The notes under the pieces are model-generated. The model saw nothing but the letters and a program-made list of their open reading frames with translations, did no database searches and had not been told where the DNA came from. Of a stretch of 13,871 bases of DNA, positions 1-8,673 are shown piece after piece. Position numbers and translations under genes: made by a program. This DNA is from Phoronis ovalis. Lineage: Eukaryota > Phoronida > Phoronidae. Numbering within the stretch: the stretch's first letter is position 1; each line of letters starts with the position of its first letter. The DNA is taken from positions 1 through 13,871 of the forward strand of contig JAOXYB010035628.1 in assembly GCA_028565635.1 (NCBI GenBank). Direction: 5' to 3'.

Positions 1-92
1 TAGAAGTTTACCGCCTTGCGGAAATTGTCCGCCGGGTACACTTCTGTAGTATCCCTTACGACAATGACCCTTTCAGCCTTTGGAAATGCTAA
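1..92. other. possible partial coding exon at window edge, strand undecided
   Basis: This stretch is clearly more GC-rich than what follows, and each strand has one frame open to the window edge. The + strand frame starts at base 3 (EVYRLAEIVRRVHFCSIPYD, then NDPFSLWKC) and ends at a TAA at 90-92. The minus frame reads FPKAERVIVVRDTTEVYPAD then NFRKAVNF and runs off the left edge; an AG acceptor-like 'ttttag' precedes it on the minus strand. The other frames I read hit stops early. Codon-like composition suggests one strand really codes, but I do not recognise either peptide and cannot choose. It could also be a fragment of a transposable element. Confidence 0.3.
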
Positions 93-249
93 AATTCCAT
101 GAATATACCGGACAATTTACTGCTAGAATATGTGCATTTTTGTAAATTCTCTCCCAGCTCAAATCTTTCATAGCTTAAATTTGTATTCGGAGACATGGTT
201 GCTGAGAATTTTTTAAAAAAATGATTTTTGTCTATTTGCTGCTCTAGAT

Positions 250-496
250 GAGGGGGGGTAGGGGTACCCCCAAGATACACTGTTTGCACTTAAAAATCGG
301 CAATGCTCGTTGCTCGCACTTAACAAGAAAAAATAACAACCATAAAAAAACGGTTGCCAAAAAAAACAACCAAAAGAAAATGTCGACAAACAAAATTAGA
401 AAACAAAGCCAAAAGACAATGCTCGCTGCTCGCACTTAGCAGACCAAGGCAATGCTCGCTGCTCGGACTTAACAGACCCCAATGCTCTCTGCTCGC
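250..496. repeat. short degenerate tandem repeat with A-rich spacer
   Basis: Four related units start with CAATGCTCG(C/T)TGCTCG at about 301, 417, 450 and 480; the last is CAATGCTCTCTGCTCGC. The longer ones continue as CACTTA(A/G)CA(A/G). Units two to four sit about 30-33 bases apart, while the first is separated from the second by about 90 bases of A-rich DNA (328-416). Just upstream is a perfect 10-base palindrome GGGGTACCCC at 261-270 inside a G-run. The short ORFs here on both strands arise from this low-complexity sequence and have no protein-like character. This is probably part of an interspersed repeat. Confidence 0.6.
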
Positions 497-658
497 GAAA
501 TTCCCCCCTATGACCTATGACGCTTGATGTAATACCCATGTGTTATACTGGTTGTCAGTTTATGATTATTGACTTATATAATGATTACAAAAAAATGCAG
601 ATGTATGCTACACCAGTCAAATCTATTTGTTCTCTTTCATAGCTAACTTGAAGAGCAG

Positions 659-828
659 TCTAGAAAATTAAAGGAAGTTGTATTTACTGCGTATTATAAC
701 TTATATAGTGGTTATGCAAAGCTGGACGTCCGAACAGCCATGGGAAAAAAACAGTTTGGGACTGTTTTATTCTGCCACAAAAGGCCGGATGCAGCTGTGA
801 TGATTGCTCGGCTTGTGGACAGGTGAGT
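659..828 (+). pseudogene. orphan exon related to beta-lactamase-like gene exons 2-3 (likely paralogue relic)
   Basis: One frame is open from 647 to a strong donor at 829 (CAG|GTGAGT). The part from 740, which begins with an ATG in good Kozak context (AGCCATGGG), reads MGKKQFGTVLFCHKRPDAAV then MIARLVDR. The frame upstream reads EVVFTAYYNLYSGYAKLDVR. This aligns with exon 2-3 protein of the gene at 2122-8432: FTAYY with FAVYY, NLYSGYA with NLWGGYA, KKQFGTVLF with RRNTLGHLW, and AAVMIARLVDR with [11 protein letters not shown]. The donor falls at the same residue and in the same phase (2) as the exon 3 donor. The catalytic SGTK is replaced by CHKR, so Ser becomes Cys and Lys becomes Arg. The good acceptor at 641-642 leads into stops in every frame, so a start at 659 is tentative. 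No clear partner exons are visible, so a decayed tandem duplicate is favoured. An alternative first exon is less likely, because it would remove the conserved N-terminal part of the domain. Confidence 0.45.
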
Positions 829-1566
829 GCTTCGTAACAGGATAATAACTCTTATGACTGCCAAGCTTTAAGCTGCTTAACTGATTGATTTTATTTTGGT
901 AAATGAAACGCAAATAATAACAATAAACACAAGTGATGTTCCATGTAAAAAATTTAATACAAAGTTGTCCCTGAACATGCAACAAGATGGTACATGTAAC
1001 TACACAAATAGACACTATGAACAAAAATACAACGAAACTGAATGACCCCATTACAGTACAGAAAGTTATTGCTCAAACTCGAAAATACACAAACACCCAC
1101 TGAAATAAAAAAATGTTGCACTAAGCCGGATGTTTAGAAAATTAATAGAAAACAAAATTATTATCCCCCCTTGCTTAATTTAGTCAGAAACGAATTCTTT
1201 TGGGGTTTTTTGTTCAGTGACCGAACAACTTTTACATTTAACACTTATAGCTGGTAAAAACCACCTTTTGTGTTTAGTGTTTTTCCTTCTGATTATAAAG
1301 TTCACACTGCAACAAAAAAGTTATAAATTATTAAGGTTGACTTAGAAAATTTTCAACTGCAAGATGAGTTGAAAAATCACAATAAAAATCAAAATCGGTT
1401 GGTCGGAGTGCTGGTCATTATAAATTTATATTAAGCTCAAAAATGTATTCAGCAATATTGCTTCTCAGAATGGGATTTTTTGAAGAACTCGCTTGGTGAT
1501 AACAATCCTTATTTTAAATTTCTGCTGAATTGTCATATTTTATACCAGTATGAGTTCATGTTTATA

Positions 1567-1603
1567 CTAGGATATATAAAACTAAGAGTTTTATTTATCC
1601 TAG
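1567..1603. repeat. near-perfect hairpin, 17-base arms, 3-base loop
   Basis: The left arm CTAGGATATATAAAACT (1567-1583) pairs with AGTTTTATTTATCCTAG (1587-1603) at 16 of 17 positions, with the loop AAG between them. The structure is too short and its loop too small for a typical microRNA precursor. It is more likely a recombination relic or a cruciform-prone site in AT-rich DNA. Confidence 0.7.
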
Positions 1604-2060
1604 GTTTATACAAGTCTGTTCTACATTTTTGCTAGAATATATTCCAGTTGATTTGCCTATAAAAAATGATGTGATAATTTATATATATTTTTATTTTAAA
1701 AAGACATAATATATGGTTTTCTATTTTTTTCGAATATATATATAAATAAACATATTTCTTTTACTAATTTACCTATTTGACCTCTGTACAACTGGCCTGA
1801 CCTCATATATCACTTCAATAATATTTACCTTACAATGGATGCTACCGGAAAACCTGAGCTATGAACATTTTTTTTTTGTGATGCAGCTTGCTTCCTTCAA
1901 TTTTATGAATAATTTAATACTTAATGTTATATTTTTTTAAAAATTGTTATCTTGATCAATTTCTAACACTTAATTTTAATCCCTTATTCTGTGACCTATT
2001 TATTAATAGTCTCCCTCAGTCATGTGTAGTAATTGTAACATTATATTGAGCAGTCAGCTA

Positions 2061-2069
2061 TTTATATAT
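2061..2069 (+). promoter_or_regulatory. possible TATA-like element of the beta-lactamase-like gene
   Basis: TTTATATAT lies about 55-60 bases before the ATG at 2122, which leaves room for a short 5' UTR. The whole region is AT-rich, so chance occurrence is likely. No initiator or other core element supports it. Confidence 0.2.
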
Positions 2070-2121
2070 TTACACAAAGACAACTGAGTCCAAATAGAAG
2101 GTTAAAAATAAACACCTCAAA

Positions 2122-5100
2122 ATGGCAATCCTGAGAAGTGCAGCACTAACTTTATTAATAGCTGTAATTATCAACCAAGCTCCTAAGTTATTCAAAACTA
2201 AACTGCCAGTTAATTTTGGAGGTGATGTTGAGCCTGGGTTTGAAAAGATTGCAAGCGTTTTTCGGTAAGTGTTGTGTATTCATACTTTATAAGTTTTTTA
2301 ATATGTCAATATATAATGTAATCTCCAGCTGATATATCATAGTTGTACTATGTGTTCTCTCCAGACATTTTAGAGAATTGTCCTCCATTTTTGCCCTTTA
2401 TATATTTTAGCTTACGCTGCATGAGTTAATTTGATTGACGGTTAGAAATAGATTATTATATTTAGAAAGAATCAGTTAATAATAAAACTTATCATGCGTG
2501 AAAAGTACAGTAAGTTTATGGAAAATGCATAAAAATCTGTTCAGTGAAATGCCAAAGAAATTTTTTCCAGTTTGGACTCAGACATTGTTTTGGTTTGCTA
2601 TGTCAGGAAAATGTCCCATCCCTTTGGAGTGCAGTGACCTCATAAAACAAATTACATTGTTACAGGTGTACATAAAACATTGGCTCTCAGTGTTAAGACC
2701 ATCAAGTTTTTTTCTTCTGTATCGGTATGCTGGATTTAATATATCAGAAGTTGCATCACATCCATGAAATTATTCTTTATTTTTCATGCAATCACTATCT
2801 TATACCTTGTTATCAGAGGCAGATTCAGGATAGACCATTAGATGTTTTTGTTAATACATTTTGGTCTGATTTTTTAAATCAAATTATAAAACACATCTTA
2901 ATTATACTGCAGAAACGATTTGATTATCCATCTGTCTACCAACAACACATACATGTATTGTTTACTTTGAACACAAGCTTTTTCTATTTCAGAGCTAATG
3001 TTAATAATGGACTAGAACCTGGAGCTGCCTTTGCTGTATACTACAAAGGTTTGTTATATCCAAAGTCTAATATTTGTGTGTTCTGATTATGGTCCCATCT
3101 AAACTTAATTTTAAGTAGTCTGTTATCATTATCAATAGGTAAACTAGTTGTGAACCTTTGGGGCGGATATGCGGATGAAGAGTTTGGGATTCCTTGGAGA
3201 CGGAACACTTTGGGACATTTATGGTCAGGGACAAAAGGAATGGGAGCCATCATGATGGCAATGCTAGTCCACAGGTAAAAGTGAAGTATTTAGTTGAAGT
3301 AGAAGTGTAAGGCGTGTCTAGGGGACCAGTGCCAGAAATTGTATCCGCATTAGGGATTTTACTGTTCTGTCAGCTGACCTTTAACAGGCTTACAATATTC
3401 AAATTTTTATAGTCCCAAGCAGTTTTCGAAATTGGGAAGATCAAGGTGTATGTGCTGCCACCTGTTAATATAATTTCTGAACACATCTCAATAAGTAAAA
3501 GCTCTGTTTTATTGATTATAATAATATAACATGAAACCATTTATTTGGTCATGGTATGTATGTGTTATAAGAGCTTAGTTATTGTTATAGGGGTCAAATG
3601 GACTATGATCAACCAGTTGCAAAATACTGGCCTGAATTTGCACAGAGTGGCAAAGAAAATGTCACAGTGAGACAACTACTTAGTCACCAGGTATTTAACT
3701 TAACCAAAACAAATCATAACAGGTGCATGTGACAAAACAGGTTTATTGTAAAACTACAAAAAAGATTTCAAAAACTTTAATACTTCAATCAAACAGTTTA
3801 TCTATGGTTATGTTATGGTTTTTTTCTGCGCTAGTTCAAACAGTCACTTCCCTATCAAGTTTTTGTTAACTTCATGAACTACAAAAATAATATCAACTTC
3901 AAGAAATATAGATGAAGGGTTCAAGAATTTTAATGAATACACTATATAAACAAGTGGTGCATGTTTATCATTAAAGGCTGGGTTGCCAATAAATGATGTC
4001 GATTTCAATGCCTCCATGATAATTAGTGATCCTGATGGTCTGGGCAATTTGTTGGCACAACAAAAGCCACTTTGGGAACCAGGTATAATTTCGTGTTCTT
4101 TGGGTAAAAAAAACAAACAATGTGCATAAGCCTGCTTCACTTTGATATCTGCTACAGGACGAAGCCACATAAAAAATCATGTGGAGAACGCAGAGGACTA
4201 TGAAGCAGACTTCATAATTGAATGTGTATGTGTCTGATTATTGGAGTCTTGTTGATAAAAAGAGTTTCTATCAGTCTTCCGAAATTAGGAAAATGATCCG
4301 AATGAATACATATTGCATTCTATGATACAAAAATGTAGAAACTATATTGATGGTGCTGTTTCGTTTCCAGTATCGTATGTGACTTTGTTTTGTGCAGCTG
4401 TTCGAAAATGTTTTCGTTTATAAACAGGTTCCAAGTTTGGATATCATCCTGTCACATTAGGTTTATACATGGACCAGCTGATTCGGAGAATTGATCCCAA
4501 ACATCGAAGTGGTCAACAGTTCTTTGCTGAGGAAATAGCTAAACCATTTGGTAAAGAAACTAAAGTCAGTTTAAATATATAAATATGTTAATATAATATC
4601 AAGCTATTTGTGATTAGAGTGTTAAATTCTAGATCTCTGAGAGTGTTTTAAATTCAATGAAAGTAGACCTATTCTTGGCTATTACTATCTAGCTTTTGGA
4701 AATACTGTGTATTCTGTAAGGAGTGATATTTGTCCTTTCATGTCCTTATCTGAATAGAGCTTGTAATCCTCGTAAGGGTTCTATTTGGGTTAGCACTGCT
4801 GAAAATAGTCATTTTATTACTGTAAATCCTGGTATTACTTGATGTGGCAACACAGGAGAAAGATAAACAACTTGAGACTCACAAGACTGGTTAAGCTCTG
4901 TTCATAAATTATGTGAATTTTGTCAGCTTTTTCAGAACACTAAATTACTGGTACTTTAAAGTAATTAGTTTGCACTCGTGATAGTTGGAAGTCTAAATAA
5001 CCCCTCCACTTATACTTCATATACTAGATTGTATATCAAAATATTCCAGGTGGTATCAGTGCTTGGCACATCAAGCAACATGCAACTTAGCTTTCAATTA

Positions 5101-8100
5101 ATTATGTTGTAGGGATTGATTTTTTTGTTGGAATTCCATTAGAACAGCAGTGGAGACTGGCTAGAAAAAATAATCGACTAGAAAGTATCGTAAATGTTGC
5201 CATGTATTCGCCATATCTGGCGTTCAAACAACTTCTGGCTGTCTATGGATGGACAAATATTACAATGCGGGCATTTGGCATCCCGGTGGATATCCATCAA
5301 GTAAGTTGCACACTGATTAAATGAAAATCTTTTAAGCTAAAATTCTTAGATGCCTAATTCTTTTTTATATAAATAACATTCTTCTGTAAATCCCCCTGTT
5401 TGCCATGACTTCGATTGTGGCACTTTGTTTTTATTTTTTAGTCCCCAACAGACGTAGTCTGGGGGGCTTATTATTTGGGTTCTGTCTGTATTTCCGTCTT
5501 TCCGTCCGTCCGTCCACAGTTGTTTCAAGAAAATGACTGGGTGGATTTCTTTTGATATTCATTGGATATACGCAAGGTATTACAGGGAATAAAGATGGCA
5601 TACAAACTTATCAGATCTAATGTGGACGACTGTCAGTCATGTTTGATGTCCGTCTGGAACTGTTTCGTGAAAATGACTGGCTGGATTTCATTGATATTTA
5701 GCAGACACAAGGTTCAACCGTCAATTTTGTAGGGATCACGCACATTTTGTCAGTTGCTAAGGAAGCAAGAATTTGGTCGAGCTTTCAGCGCAGATTCAAG
5801 ATCTCGTTGTTATACTATTCCATGCAAATTTTATAGCAAAATGGCAAAACATTTTTGTTTCTGGCATATAAAAAACATCGCTGTATACAGATGTACATTT
5901 TACCGAAAAGGGTAACTGTACAGGTAACATGACCTACTCAAAGAAAAAAAATATCTATATTTTTGTTTGTCTTTTTGATTAGCTGAAATTGCATTTCCAT
6001 GTTTTTTTTAAACAGTTAGGGTTGCTGCTATAAGGCAGCAAGACTATTGGCTTTGTATGATTTCTTTCTTCAAAGTTAACGTTGATATATTGTTAATCAT
6101 CACATATCAGTACAATTATTATCAAGTTATCTGGTTGGGGGCTGTGTCACAACTGTGACTTCTTATATGTATTATGAAGACACTACTAGCATTCTAGTAT
6201 TATTTTATTAATTATCGATGTTAGCAATTACAAAGTTGTACATTATTTATTTTCATATTTTGTAGTATGCTAGACCCTAGTGATATATAATAATTGGTTT
6301 TCTCCTATTTGCAGTTTGCATTTCCTGAGAACAGAAGGATTGGTATGATAGCTATCAACGGTTATGGAACAGCTGAAGCTGTTGCCAAGGTAATGGCACT
6401 TGCATGACACTGTTTAATAAGGAATGATAAGTGATTACGTATACTGGATATGTGTTGACTCTTGAATGTATTCTGGTTGTAAGTAGCAACTCATTTTCAA
6501 GCACACAGTGCCCAAGCTCATCCAAAGCATGGGACAAAATTTTGCTACTATATAATATTTAGTAACTGAGAAAAATTGAATTTAAAAAATGTGTTGGGTG
6601 AGACTCCATATTTTTATGTTATATTGCAACTTTCTGGTGAAAAACATGGACAGTCAGCTTTTTCTTAGGTCTATGGGCCACTTTTTTCTGAACTACTGTT
6701 AAAAATAAGAATTATTGTTTTCCGGTGATGTCCTTGTGTGACAAAAAATAGCTAAAGTAATACTGTGAACGTTTGAACAATCAAATTACTAATATGTTTA
6801 TCTATTTCAATAAATAAATATTAACTAAGAAAATTATACTTCAAAACCAGATATTACTTTGCAATTCTTAGTGATTTTAAAGAAATATTGCTATTCTGTA
6901 ATTTGAATAATAAATATCATTATGGAGATTTAGTTTTGCTACAATCTTGTATTTATGTACATGTAACTTTCTCTCTGATGTCCATATCATCTTTTTCTTC
7001 TGGAGATCATCTCCAGAAGACATCTATTGCTATGCACTATACAGTCTGTAACTACATGGTTAAGAAAAAGGTGATATGCACATCAGAGTGAACATTTTCT
7101 GTAGCCTCACAAAACTGTGCATATCATTTCGTTTCTTACTAGATTAGCCTAGCTCCAGTCTGTAATCACATAACCCTCTTCTCAGGTTTATTCAATTCTT
7201 GCCAATGGTGGACAAGTTGAAGACCAAGTTCTCTTGTCTCCTGAAGTCATTCAGCAGTTGGCTACCTCTGAAGTATCAGGAAGAGGAGTTATACTGAACC
7301 TACCTGGTATGAGCTTTGGTCCAGGAACCCTCGTAGTTCCTCCTCTGGAAGATATGGGAGAGGTATGATGCAGTTGTTTATTACTTCTTATTGATAGGGA
7401 TTCCACATGTAGCTCCATATGAAGTATTGGTATATTTTTAAATTATAAAACTTCTCTTTGCCGAGTGCTCTTCTGATTGTAGTTGCGGTTTTTTTTTGGT
7501 GGAAAAATGATAATTCACTTTCAGAAACGTACATGTTTCTGATTTTGTTTATAGATTGAAAAGAAATGGCTCTGATCAAAGTAAAGTTCTTGTTTATATG
7601 TAAATCTCTTTCCTTAATTACAATCCCAGAGCCACATGTTGCTGCTATATAATAGAGGTTTATGAGGTCACGATTCAATCTGGGTGCCTCCAATATAAAA
7701 CAAAAGCACATTGTCAATAAATTATTTAAGTATAACTAAGAATTGTTTGTAGGTGTTATGTAAAAATGTTAAAATAAAGCAAGTTAGAACATTTATTAAA
7801 AATAAAGAACTTGGTACTTAGTATGGTGCTAATGGTTATCTTTTAGTGAAGCATTAGACTATTTGCATGCACTTGGTGGAGCCCCCAGTCTCAAACCCAA
7901 ATAATCCCAGCATGTCGCATTATGTGAATGAACTATGACGTAGTTCTGCATGCGCTCAAGCAATTCATTCACAAAACGTATTCTTCGCATGCCGGGCCAA
8001 AACCCACAAAAATATTATGTTCTTTGATCTAAGATATACTGTCCTTTTAGTGAGCATATCAACACATAAACAACTATTTATTAATATTTTTTTGTTAAAT

Positions 8101-8432
8101 TTTCACCCGTTAAAGCTTTTCTAAAGTCAGATTAAAAAAAAAAAGTTTTGTATATAACTAAGGGATGCCGGCATTGTAAGAGTCTGACCACAGCGTCCTC
8201 AAGTGCATGCAAATAGACTTAGAATGTGCCATCTATGTTTCAGGATTACAAGGCTTTTGGACATTTTGGTTACGGATGCCAAGCTGGGTTTGCTGAACCT
8301 AACCACAGAATTGGCTGGAGTTTTGTAACAAACTATGTATCACCATTAATGAGATGTGTGCAGGAACCTCGATACAAAAGTCTCATCAGAGCCCTCTATG
8401 AATGTGTTGACAAACTAGAGGCAAAACATTAA
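2122..8432 (+). CDS. serine beta-lactamase-like hydrolase, membrane-anchored, ten exons (430 residues)
   Basis: Exons: 2122-2264, 2993-3048, 3139-3274, 3591-3690, 3977-4082, 4428-4550, 5113-5300, 6315-6389, 7186-7362 and 8244-8432. All introns are GT-AG and the phases join without a gap to give 430 codons plus TAA. The start sits in good context (AAAATGG). Residues 7-17 are a hydrophobic segment, probably a signal anchor. The rest is one beta-lactamase-family domain (class C / LACTB type): [10 protein letters not shown] strand at 58-67, NLWGGYAD at 72-79, catalytic SxxK as S96-G-T-K99, YWPEF at 124-128, [12 protein letters not shown] at 138-149, Y186-H-P in the YxN position after LWEPG, and H375-F-G377 in the KTG-like position. 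By family knowledge S96 is the acylated nucleophile, with K99 and Y186 as general bases. Animal members are usually peptidases or esterases of unclear substrate, sometimes filament-forming in mitochondria (vertebrate LACTB). The substrate and compartment here cannot be told. Confidence 0.93.
5440..6055. repeat. dispersed CCGTCC-type repeat in intron 7, with internal duplication
   Basis: The repeat starts near AGTCCCCAACAGACGTAGTC, which can pair with the following CTGGGGGG. It then runs through TCTGTCTG and CCGTCCGTCCGTCC to a GTTTC..GAAAATGACTGG.TGGATTTC core. A second partial copy of the core follows 140 bases later (about 5508-5578 versus 5648-5713). The right limit is uncertain; a GCTGC-TATAAG-GCAGC hairpin near 6022-6038 may mark it. 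I recall similar sequences scattered through mollusc and other marine invertebrate genomes, but I have not checked. The antisense open frame rich in TDGRKDG is the usual by-product of CCGTCC repeats and not a gene. Confidence 0.6.
6969..7092. mobile_element. small fold-back element in intron 8 (about 124 bp)
   Basis: A 27-base left arm at 6973-6999 (starting CTCTGATGTCCATATCA) pairs with the right arm 7062-7088 at 25 of 27 positions. Pairing continues outward imperfectly to about 6969 and 7092. Directly inside the left arm, and overlapping its end, is a perfect palindrome with 12-base arms, TCTTCTGGAGAT at 6996-7007 and its complement at 7009-7020, with a single central base. No clear target-site duplication is visible. 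The design suggests a very short MITE or fold-back element. An open frame crossing it (6888-7091) is incidental. Confidence 0.55.
7857..8218. mobile_element. MITE in intron 9, TTA target-site duplication (PIF/Harbinger-like)
   Basis: Terminal inverted repeats are 19 bases: GACTATTTGCATGCACTTG at 7857-7875 and its complement at 8200-8218, with one mismatch at the second position. Both ends are flanked by TTA (7854-7856 and 8219-8221). A 3-base TWA duplication is the hallmark of the PIF/Harbinger superfamily, so that assignment is likely but inferred. The 362-bp element has no coding capacity and contains a smaller internal inverted repeat (7924-7932 with 7964-7972). Its right end lies 25 bases before exon 10. 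Confidence 0.7.
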
Positions 8433-8673
8433 CAAGAGATTTCCATTTCGTTTATAATAATATTGTGTAATGTTGTGGTATATGCCTGACGTGCGCTTGT
8501 TCTACGCTTTTTCATTACACGTAACTTAAGTCCTAGGTAAATATTTCCAACTAATATAATTCGAGAAACAAATCGTAATCTATTATTTAGATAGTCATTA
8601 AAATGCAATAAAAAAACACATCTTTACATACATATTATGCCTTATTTAATAGAATTTGGGTGGGAAGAATAAA
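8433..8673 (+). terminator. 3' UTR and two poly(A) signals of the beta-lactamase-like gene
   Basis: After the TAA at 8430-8432 there are two canonical AATAAA hexamers, at 8607-8612 and 8668-8673. They would give 3' UTRs of roughly 190-260 bases. Which one is used cannot be told, and both may be. Confidence 0.6.

Larger units (their letters stand above)
829..2121. other. AT-rich spacer upstream of the beta-lactamase-like gene
   Basis: No convincing gene is seen. The contents are a strong hairpin at 1567-1603, a possible exon-5-like relic near 1643-1675, (AT)n-rich microsatellite-like sequence at about 1675-1750, and a good splice-acceptor-like tract ending at 1886 (T-run, then GATGCAG). That acceptor could add SLLPSIL and a stop (1887-1908) in phase 2 after the orphan exon ending at 828, but this is speculative. 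A minus-strand open frame at 767-1051 has low-complexity, AT-driven composition and is probably not real. Confidence 0.5.

Noticed and set aside
301-496. CRISPR-like array of short repeats.
   Set aside because: The units are degenerate and irregularly spaced with no distinct spacers, and the genome is animal-like.
2498-3086. Two overlapping + strand open frames of 89 and 119 codons in intron 1.
   Set aside because: They lie in intron 1 and overlap exon 2 in other frames or run through it. Used as a cassette, the acceptor near 2570 leads to an early stop after exon 1. Composition is AT-driven with no recognisable domain.
3041-4180. Minus-strand open frames of 70, 108 and 69 codons.
   Set aside because: They are antisense shadows of exons 3 and 5 of the hydrolase gene, whose + strand exons have matching splice sites and family motifs.
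5346-5528. Minus-strand frame with [11 protein letters not shown].
   Set aside because: It is the translation of the CCGTCC-type repeat in antisense, a common artefact and not a gene.
7388-7717. Minus-strand frame of 109 codons in intron 9.
   Set aside because: AT-rich intronic sequence with no domain, signal peptide or splice context.
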